Assembly (NCBI GenBank): GCA_965372385.1
Contig: CBDVCD010000087.1
Location: forward strand, 1-11,538
From: JASJBU01 sp965372385
GTDB lineage: Bacteria; Pseudomonadota; Gammaproteobacteria; Chromatiales; Chromatiaceae
DNA: 11,538 nt
Direction of reading: 5' to 3'
The notes below the pieces were generated by a model. The model was not told the DNA's origin. It saw nothing but the letters and a program-made list of their open reading frames with translations, and did no database searches. The position numbers were made by a program, and so were the translations under genes. Shown one piece after another: positions 6,701 to 11,538 of the stretch (its first letter is position 1; every line of letters starts with the position of its first letter).

Positions 6701-8626
6701 ACGCAGGCAATCAAACAGTTGGAGTTGGCGCACTGGCTTATGCAGGTAGCGGGAGATGCCGGATTCCCGAGCCATGAAGGATTCGGTGTCGAACCCGGTG
6801 GAACTGAGCATCACCAGGTGGGGAGGATGGATCGAGGCATCGGCGCGGATGATGCGGGCCAGTTCCAGCCCGTCTATCTCTGGCATGTGCCAGTCTAGCA
6901 GGACGATGCGATAGGGATCATTCTCCTGCGCGGCCCGATGCAGGGTCTCCATGGCCTTGGCCGCTGAGTCGACGCTACCGTTGCGCATACCCCAGGCAAT
7001 GACCTGGTTGTGCAGGATCTCCCGGTTGGTGGCATGATCATCCACGATCAACACCCGTACATTACGCAGGATTTCAGCCTCAGGTGAGATAGTGGCGCCA
7101 TCCGCGGCCGCTGCCAGTTGAATGCTGAGGCGGAAATGAGCGCCTTCGCCTGGGGTGCTCTCCAGTTCGATATCGCCGCCCATCAAATTCACCAAACGCC
7201 TGGCGATGGCCAGTCCCAGACCGGTGCCGCCATGGCGGCGAGTGCTTGAGCCATCCGCCTGGCTGAAGGCATTGAAGATCTCGGTCTGCTGCAACTTGGG
7301 AATCCCCGGTCCGGTATCCGAGACTTCAAATGCCAGCCGCAGGTGGTCGACACGCCGTTCGCCCACCCGGCACCAGAGTCGGACCTCGCCCCGTTCGGTG
7401 AACTTGATTGCGTTGCTCAGCAGGTTGAGCAGGATCTGGCGCAGCCGCACTGAGTCGCCTCGCACCCTATGCGGGAGGTCCGGCGGCAGGTTGGGCACCA
7501 GTTCCAGGCCTTTGCGGTGAGCCTGGCCGGCCACCAGCTCCAGGGTATCTTCCAACAGGGCGCGGAGATCGAAGTCCTCCTCGCTAAGCTGGAGTTTATC
7601 TGCTTCGATCTTGGAAAAATCGAGGATGTCGTTGATTACACTCAGCAGGGCCTCCGCGGAACGGTGGGCGGTGTTGGCCAGGCGATGGGCGCGGATATCC
7701 AGGCCGGTATCCAGCAACAGCTCGGTCATGCCGAGGACCCCATTCATGGGAGTGCGGATCTCATGACTCATGGTGGCGAGGAATTCGCTCTTGGCCTGGC
7801 TCGCAGCCTCAGCTGCCTCCTTGGCTTCCAACAGGCTGGCAGTACGTTGTGCCACCTGATCTTCCAGGTCCTCACGGTAGGAGGCAAGCTTGTTGTCCCG
7901 CTCCTCGATCTGACCCAGCATCTCATTGAAACCGGCAGTGATCGTCCCAATTTCATCTTTCTCCCCGGGTTGCAGTCGCAGGCTGTAGTCCTGTTGGCTG
8001 GAGACTTGCTGCATGCCAGCCACCAGCGCATTGATGGGTGTGGAGATGCGCCGCTGCAGCCGGCTGGAAATCATGTAGATACCGGCCATGATCAGCAGCC
8101 AGAGGGTCAGGACGATATACAGAAAGTGGAAGAGCCGTTGGTAGATATCAGCAAAGGTCGATTCAATCTGTACGAAACCAATCACCTGATTGTCCAGAAT
8201 AATGGGGTTGATCAGGTCAAATCCGGCTTTATAACTCCGATAACCCCGCTCACCGCTCAGTATCATGGACTCTCGCCAGTGCGCATCTTCTTCGAGCATC
8301 AATAGGCGAGCATCGTCATCAATGGCGTAGCTGGAAAACAACTCACCATTCTCCTTGAAGATGCTTGCACCTGTGATAGTCTGCTCCGTCTTCAGAGATT
8401 TCAGCAAGGTTGTGGCGGTCTTCTCGTCATCAAAGGTCAGGGAGGCCGTGGCATTGGTGGCGATGAAGTCCGCCAAGACCGAGATGCGTTCGACCAGGCT
8501 CTGGCGGTAAGAAATGAGGTCGATGGCGATGTAGGCCAGTGAGGCAATCAGCAGGGCGCCCCCGCTGGTCAGCAGGATCATGCGCCTGAGCTTCTGGGTA
8601 ATGCTGAGGTCTTTCAGAAAACTCAT
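3710..8626 (-). CDS. CHASE8 hybrid sensor histidine kinase with HPt, GGDEF and EAL domains
   Basis: This 1638-residue inner-membrane sensor combines a phosphorelay and c-di-GMP turnover. Visible order: TM1 ~17-38; CHASE8-like periplasmic domain ~40-160; TM2 ~166-187; HAMP ~188-240; coiled coil; HisKA with H288 in MSHEIRTPMN; HATPase with N405, DTGPGIP (437-443) and GGTGLGLAI (466-474); REC1 with D529/D530, D578 and K630; REC2 with E670/D671, D714 and K769; HPt with H863 in AHSLKSGSANLG; REC3 with D944-D946, D988 and K1040; PAS ~1070-1185; GGDEF ~1190-1350; EAL ~1365-1615. The GGDEF motif reads SGDEF (1272-1276), a tolerated variant, with an inhibitory RxxD site (RDTD, 1263-1266) five residues upstream. 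The EAL domain keeps E1400, N1459, E1491, D1520/D1521, K1541, E1577 and Q1597, so both c-di-GMP activities look possible. It starts 7 bp after the YfiR-family gene, so translation is probably coupled. It is far longer than YfiN (about 435 residues). Confidence 0.92.
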   Translation of the reverse strand: MSFLKDLSITQKLRRMILLTSGGALLIASLAYIAIDLISYRQSLVERISVLADFIATNATASLTFDDEKTATTLLKSLKTEQTITGASIFKENGELFSSYAIDDDARLLMLEEDAHWRESMILSGERGYRSYKAGFDLINPIILDNQVIGFVQIESTFADIYQRLFHFLYIVLTLWLLIMAGIYMISSRLQRRISTPINALVAGMQQVSSQQDYSLRLQPGEKDEIGTITAGFNEMLGQIEERDNKLASYREDLEDQVAQRTASLLEAKEAAEAASQAKSEFLATMSHEIRTPMNGVLGMTELLLDTGLDIRAHRLANTAHRSAEALLSVINDILDFSKIEADKLQLSEEDFDLRALLEDTLELVAGQAHRKGLELVPNLPPDLPHRVRGDSVRLRQILLNLLSNAIKFTERGEVRLWCRVGERRVDHLRLAFEVSDTGPGIPKLQQTEIFNAFSQADGSSTRRHGGTGLGLAIARRLVNLMGGDIELESTPGEGAHFRLSIQLAAAADGATISPEAEILRNVRVLIVDDHATNREILHNQVIAWGMRNGSVDSAAKAMETLHRAAQENDPYRIVLLDWHMPEIDGLELARIIRADASIHPPHLVMLSSTGFDTESFMARESGISRYLHKPVRQLQLFDCLREVMGEKVISSSRKTQQVSKLSGEVLLAEDNPVNQEVAIGMLMALGCQVDLAENGVEALKAATNKRYDLILMDCHMPEMDGFRSTSELRHIEAEQGIDRTPVIALTADVQKGIQEECRNAGMDDYLSKPFNQSKLADLLRKWLLTEEEPAPPEETPNVPSVTTDGVLDPEPLTQLRSLEEMSGRDVLSKAIGHFLQQAPGDVVVLRQAAEAQDAETLRRIAHSLKSGSANLGAMGLSELCKQLEANAREEQLKNALEWVESIEVLLPQVLSALSRETAQTMASSGPVTADEQCSSRGRILLVDDDAGFRLTTGEALKGAGFSVDEAASGEEALSLIEQNLPDLVLLDAVMLGMDGFEVCRQMRKRREFRAIPILMVTGLEDMDSVNLAFESGAASFTTKPLNYTVLIHRIRFQIRAAEDTKALHENQERLASAQRMAGLGYWRWDSKQDQMLISDQLGEMLGVDKNICCNRLSDYLQLIHPEDQEFIRNIITSVLNGAPLQPSDYRLLTQHNQVITAHQELDLAPDSAGVVLGTVQDITQQRVAEKRIRQLAYSDELTGLASRAYFYKHLEDVIKAAQRRDEHFALLFLDLDGFKDVNDSLGHDVGDELLKIVAQRLQRVLRDTDFIARLSGDEFCLLIDNVSDQYDAADVASRCLQETNQEVDLGLQKIRPRCSIGIAHFPEDGEDLQSLLKAADSAMYAAKEEGKHRYAFYQPELTAQAEHRLEMEQDLRLAIDNDEMELHYQPQVNIRNGRMVGVEALVRWRHPSKGLISPIEFIGIAERIGQIKALGDWVLRTACQQAAAWRDMGLPKFQMAVNISPTHFQDPAILDSVAQVLDETGWEAENLELEVTESVVQITGNNLAMFERLRAMGVKIAIDDFGTGYSSLASLKHLPIDCLKVDRLFIIDMLEDTGSSIILGTIVGVAHALGHSVVAEGVENHEQIKVISGIGCDIIQGYCFSRPVPAEQIPALANTNFLTLDTSNDSPKVSLGAVREG

Positions 8627-8633
8627 CTCTTTG

Positions 8634-9203
8634 CTAATCCGTCGAATTCACAATGGTGGCCAGTTGCAGCAGGGGGGCAGCAATTTTCAAACCTGACAGT
8701 CTGGCGCGCTCGATATTGATTTTGAAGCCGATGCGTTTCCCTGCGGTAAACTGGATGATGCCACCCTGTTCGGCGAAACCCTCCACATCACCTACGCTCA
8801 ATATTGGCATCTCTCTCAAACCCTGCAGGATGGGACGCAAAAATGCCCGCTTGGAGTCACTGATGAAGACCAGGTCACAATGACCCCTGACCGCTTCGGA
8901 CTGATCCAGGCGCCGGATGACAATGGCCCTTCCCGCCACCTTGCGCTGCTCCAGTGCGTTCAGCGCCGTACCAAAATGGTCTTTACCGAGCACACAGAGG
9001 CCAAACGGCCAGTCCGATGCGTCGCTATCCGTTTCGGGCCACTCGACGAACTTGGTCAGCTTGTAGAGCAGCGCCGCCTTCAGCTTGTATTCCGCGTTGG
9101 GTCTATGTCCGCTCATGCCATGGAGCGGAAGGGTGATAAGCAATATCAGCAGACAGCACTGCAAGGCAACACGTTGGAAGCTTGTGCTGAAATGGAATTT
9201 CAT
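8634..9203 (-). CDS. YfiR-family periplasmic protein (DUF4154)
   Basis: This 189-residue protein has an N-terminal signal peptide: a basic start (KFHF...QR), then the hydrophobic run CCLLILLITLPLHG, with cleavage probably near residue 30-33. The mature part has the YfiR/DUF4154 pattern: YKLKAALLYKLTKFVEWP at 39-56, FGLCVLGKDHFG at 67-78, GHCDLVFISDS around 107-117, SVGDVEGFAEQGGIIQF at 136-152, and KIGF-like/INIERARLSGLKI near the end. P. aeruginosa YfiR has almost the same length and inhibits the diguanylate cyclase YfiN by acting on its periplasmic domain. C70 and C109 correspond in position to the Cys71-Cys110 disulfide I recall from the YfiR structure. The second disulfide (Cys145-Cys152 there) has no counterpart here. 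The gene lies 36 bp after the receptor gene and 7 bp before the CHASE8 sensor, so that sensor is the obvious partner. It ends in TAG. Confidence 0.9.
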   Translation of the reverse strand: MKFHFSTSFQRVALQCCLLILLITLPLHGMSGHRPNAEYKLKAALLYKLTKFVEWPETDSDASDWPFGLCVLGKDHFGTALNALEQRKVAGRAIVIRRLDQSEAVRGHCDLVFISDSKRAFLRPILQGLREMPILSVGDVEGFAEQGGIIQFTAGKRIGFKINIERARLSGLKIAAPLLQLATIVNSTD

Positions 9204-9239
9204 GCGCGAATTATTTCAACTGTCCCGGCTGGGTCTGCC

Positions 9240-11360
9240 TCAGAAATCCCAACGGATCTTGCCGTAAACAGAACGTTCGACTTGGGTTTCGCCACCGGTA
9301 GAATTCCCGACAAATTCAGTGTGAGCCCCCCCCTGAAGATTCTGCCCCACCAGAGAGAATTCCAGATTTTTCCTCGGTCGCCAGCCCAGGCGTACATTCA
9401 GGCTGGTGTAGCTTTTAATCTCGATATCATTGCGCAGGGCGGTGCTGCTGGAGACGGGTAATTTGTCCACATAATAGGCCCAGAGGTCCAGTTCCCACTC
9501 CTTCGTCAGATCCATGCTGGAGCGCAGGGAGATTTGGTGTTTCGGGCTGGAGCCCTCACCGACCTGAACCGATGTGCCTGAATCCTGGCTGTCGCGGTCA
9601 AGATCGAGGGACAGGTTGACATGGGAATAGCTGGCCTGAATCCTCCACCAGAGGGAGGGCCGCCAGTCCATTGCGATCTCGAGGCCTGTGGCATGTCCGG
9701 ACATCTTGTTGCCGAAAACAGTGCTGTATCCATCAGTGACCTCGTTGGTCTGTAGATCCTGATAGTCGTTGTAGTAGGCGGCCAGATCGAGAGAGAGGTT
9801 CTCCAGGGGCTGGATACGGTAACCCAGCTCATAGGCAATCAGAGCCTCCGAATCAATGTTCTCATTTCCATTAATCGTTCCGGTTACCGGCACTGTCGGA
9901 GCGAAAGGGTTTCCGGTAGTGATAACACCGGAAAATATGACGATCCGACCATCCGAGCTAAAGCGGGAGGGGGTCCTGACTGCCCGGGAAACAGAGCCCC
10001 AGAGTGAGCTTTTTACGTCGGGTTTCCACAGGGCCCGGATACTGGGCTGAATCTCGTAGCCGGTGTAGTCGTTGTGTTCGAATTTTGAGCCGAGCGTCAG
10101 GTAGAAATTCTCGGGGGCCAGTTCGATCTGGTCCTGGATGAAAGCGCTGTAAATGTTCCGAGAGTCGTGATCGGGATCAAACGATACCGAAAAGGAGTTA
10201 TCAAAATCATCTCTGATGTTGCGGTATCCCAGCCCCCAGATCAGCTCCTGTCTCTCTCCGATGGTCAGGTTGTGCTGAAAATCGATATCCAGGGTGTCGT
10301 GGATACGGCCGAGAAAGATCTCGTCCCGCTCCCTGTGGTCATAATAGACCTGGAGGGCCATGCTGGATTGGTCGGTGAGAGAGTGGTTCCAGCGCGCCAG
10401 CAGATTCCAGCCGGAGTTTTCAATGGTATCTGAGACGCCAGGTCCTAGCGTTGGAATCATGGTGTATGGAGGGGTGGCTGGGTCGATGCTGGCCGGGTCG
10501 ATTGTGGTGGGATCCATCCATAGGGGAGGAGAGGTCTGGTTTACGTCCGTGTTATAGAGATCACCCTGCAGGGTCCACTGGTCCTGGCCGGTGGGTTCCG
10601 CGTCGATGCGGAAACCCGCGCGCAGGGACTTCCAATCGTCCCCTGCATCACTGCCATCGGCTTCCAGCACGTAACTCTCCCGCTCAAAGTACTTGGCATA
10701 AAAACGACCCTGGGTGTTTTCATCCAGCTCCTCACCATAACGAAAACCGGCAAACCCTTTCTCTTTATTACCAGCGCCCAGGGTCACCAGACCTCCCTGG
10801 GTGTCGCTGGCGTATTTGGTGATGATGTTGATCACACCATTCACCGCATTGGCCCCCCAGAGGGTAGCGCCCGGACCTCTGATCACCTCGATGCGGTCGA
10901 TATCCTCCAGCAGGGTATCCTGCACATCCCAGTTAACCCCGGAGAAGGAAGGTGCATAGACGCTGCGTCCGTCCATCAGCACCAGCAGTTTATTGCTCCA
11001 TTGACCATTGAATCCACGGCTGGTGATGGCCCAACTGTTGGCATCAATAAGCGCCACCTGCACACCGGGCGCCATGCGCAGGGCCTCGGGAATACTGGTC
11101 ACCCCGGAGCGGCGGATATCTTCCTGAGTAATGACATAAATGGCTGCCGCGGCCTCGGTCAGCCGTTGCTTCTTCTTGGAGACCGAGGTGACCTCCATGG
11201 AGAGCAAATCTTCCAGATCCAGATCCAGATAGTCCTCCACCGACTCGCTGGCGTGTGCCGGACCGGCCAACAGGGTGGATGAAAGGAGGGTGGTGAGGAA
11301 AAGGGTTTTCCTGCGGTGATTGGTAGCGGGTGTTTTCATCACATAGAATCCGGATTTCAT
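9240..11360 (-). CDS. TonB-dependent outer-membrane receptor
   Basis: This 706-residue protein is a plugged 22-strand-type outer-membrane beta-barrel that would import or sense a ligand using TonB energy. The signal peptide ends at AGPAHA before SES (cleavage after ~37). A segment LEDLLSMEVTSVSKKKQRL (~49-67) precedes the plug, as in many receptors of this class. The plug (~66-182) shows VITQEDIRRSGVTSIPEALR, ITSRGFNG, VLMDGRSVY and the diagnostic IEVIRGPGATLWGANAVNG. The barrel ends with the repeated aromatic pattern and a terminal Phe (IRWDF), the usual outer-membrane targeting signal. Residues 282-296 contain three 5-residue repeats of the DPTT/IDPAS/IDPAT type, probably in an external loop. 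An alternative start at M8 (11339) has a GGA 9 nt upstream and gives a standard 30-residue signal peptide; the two starts are not clearly separable. The substrate cannot be read from the sequence. It is the first gene of the operon with the YfiR-family protein and the sensor kinase. Confidence 0.92.
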   Translation of the reverse strand: MKSGFYVMKTPATNHRRKTLFLTTLLSSTLLAGPAHASESVEDYLDLDLEDLLSMEVTSVSKKKQRLTEAAAAIYVITQEDIRRSGVTSIPEALRMAPGVQVALIDANSWAITSRGFNGQWSNKLLVLMDGRSVYAPSFSGVNWDVQDTLLEDIDRIEVIRGPGATLWGANAVNGVINIITKYASDTQGGLVTLGAGNKEKGFAGFRYGEELDENTQGRFYAKYFERESYVLEADGSDAGDDWKSLRAGFRIDAEPTGQDQWTLQGDLYNTDVNQTSPPLWMDPTTIDPASIDPATPPYTMIPTLGPGVSDTIENSGWNLLARWNHSLTDQSSMALQVYYDHRERDEIFLGRIHDTLDIDFQHNLTIGERQELIWGLGYRNIRDDFDNSFSVSFDPDHDSRNIYSAFIQDQIELAPENFYLTLGSKFEHNDYTGYEIQPSIRALWKPDVKSSLWGSVSRAVRTPSRFSSDGRIVIFSGVITTGNPFAPTVPVTGTINGNENIDSEALIAYELGYRIQPLENLSLDLAAYYNDYQDLQTNEVTDGYSTVFGNKMSGHATGLEIAMDWRPSLWWRIQASYSHVNLSLDLDRDSQDSGTSVQVGEGSSPKHQISLRSSMDLTKEWELDLWAYYVDKLPVSSSTALRNDIEIKSYTSLNVRLGWRPRKNLEFSLVGQNLQGGAHTEFVGNSTGGETQVERSVYGKIRWDF

Positions 11361-11462
11361 CCCTAACTTGTTACTTGAAATCAGGTCCTGCTGTCCGCAG
11401 GGCCACGGTTAAGTCCGTATGCCCGGTCTTAACGGCCTGGTTAGGAATTTATTAAGTTAGGG
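11361..11462 (-). promoter_or_regulatory. Upstream region of the receptor operon with inverted repeats
   Basis: This segment lies just upstream of the receptor start and should carry the operon promoter. A 9-bp perfect inverted pair is seen: CCCTAACTT at 11361-11369, abutting the start codon, and AAGTTAGGG at 11454-11462. Between them is a second pair, GTTAAG at 11408-11413 and CTTAAC at 11428-11433, spaced by 14 bp, which could be a dimeric operator. An AT-rich stretch near 11445-11456 reads TTAATAAATTCC on the minus strand and is the best -10-like area, but no good -35 stands upstream. The repeats are seen; any regulatory role is inference. The remaining 76 bp to the window end show no gene or clear signal. 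Confidence 0.25.
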
Positions 11463-11538
11463 CCGCGGGGCATGGATGCCCAGGAACAGCCCACATCTGC
11501 CGTGCAGGGATACACAAATGCAGCGATTGCAGGATGCA

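Noticed and set aside
7469..8305. 278-codon open frame on the + strand opposite the sensor kinase N-terminal half
   Set aside because: It lies antisense to clearly conserved HAMP/HisKA/HATPase coding sequence, shows no recognisable domain, and is expected from codon bias in GC-rich genes.
9240..11360. TonB transducer with an N-terminal signalling (STN) domain acting through FecI/FecR
   Set aside because: Only about 30 residues separate the signal peptide from the plug, too few for an STN domain, and no anti-sigma or sigma gene is present.

Overview
The window looks like the chromosome of a moderately GC-rich gammaproteobacterium. The protein sequences resemble those of sulfur-oxidising Chromatiales/Sedimenticola-type bacteria, including the lucinid symbionts. 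That placement rests on recognition of protein style and is only an inference; no rRNA or marker gene is present. The gram-negative assignment is firm, because there is a TonB-dependent outer-membrane receptor and a periplasmic YfiR-family protein.

Layout, left to right. (1) Positions 53-1579, + strand: the remains of a two-gene ABC-2 type exporter. Only the last ~100 codons of the ATPase are recognisable, with in-frame stops just upstream. The permease, otherwise full length, carries an in-frame amber codon at 608-610. Both look like decaying genes. (2) Positions 1556-3271, - strand: a five-TM membrane protein with a periplasmic alkaline-phosphatase-fold domain (LtaS/OpgB-like sulfatase family), overlapping the permease tail to tail by 24 bp. 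(3) Positions 3272-3709: 438 bp without a gene, holding two non-coding elements. One is a ~160-bp compound palindrome. The other is a 102-bp miniature element with perfect 24-bp terminal inverted repeats and an 8-bp target duplication. (4) Positions 3710-11360, - strand: a three-gene operon in the order TonB-dependent receptor, YfiR-family periplasmic protein, and a 1638-residue hybrid sensor kinase. (5) Positions 11361-11538: the upstream region of that operon, with short inverted repeats but no recognisable gene.

The most interesting unit is the operon. The sensor has a CHASE8-type periplasmic domain between two TM segments, then HAMP, HisKA, HATPase, two receivers, an HPt domain, a third receiver, PAS, GGDEF and EAL. 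It therefore holds a whole phosphorelay and an apparently intact c-di-GMP synthesis/degradation pair in one chain. In Pseudomonas aeruginosa, YfiR inhibits the CHASE8-containing diguanylate cyclase YfiN from the periplasm. Here the OmpA-like YfiB partner is not present next to the pair, and a TonB-dependent receptor sits first in the operon. A plausible reading is that the receptor reports ligand or outer-membrane status to YfiR, which gates the sensor and hence c-di-GMP level. The domain content is visible in the sequence; the signalling order is inference.
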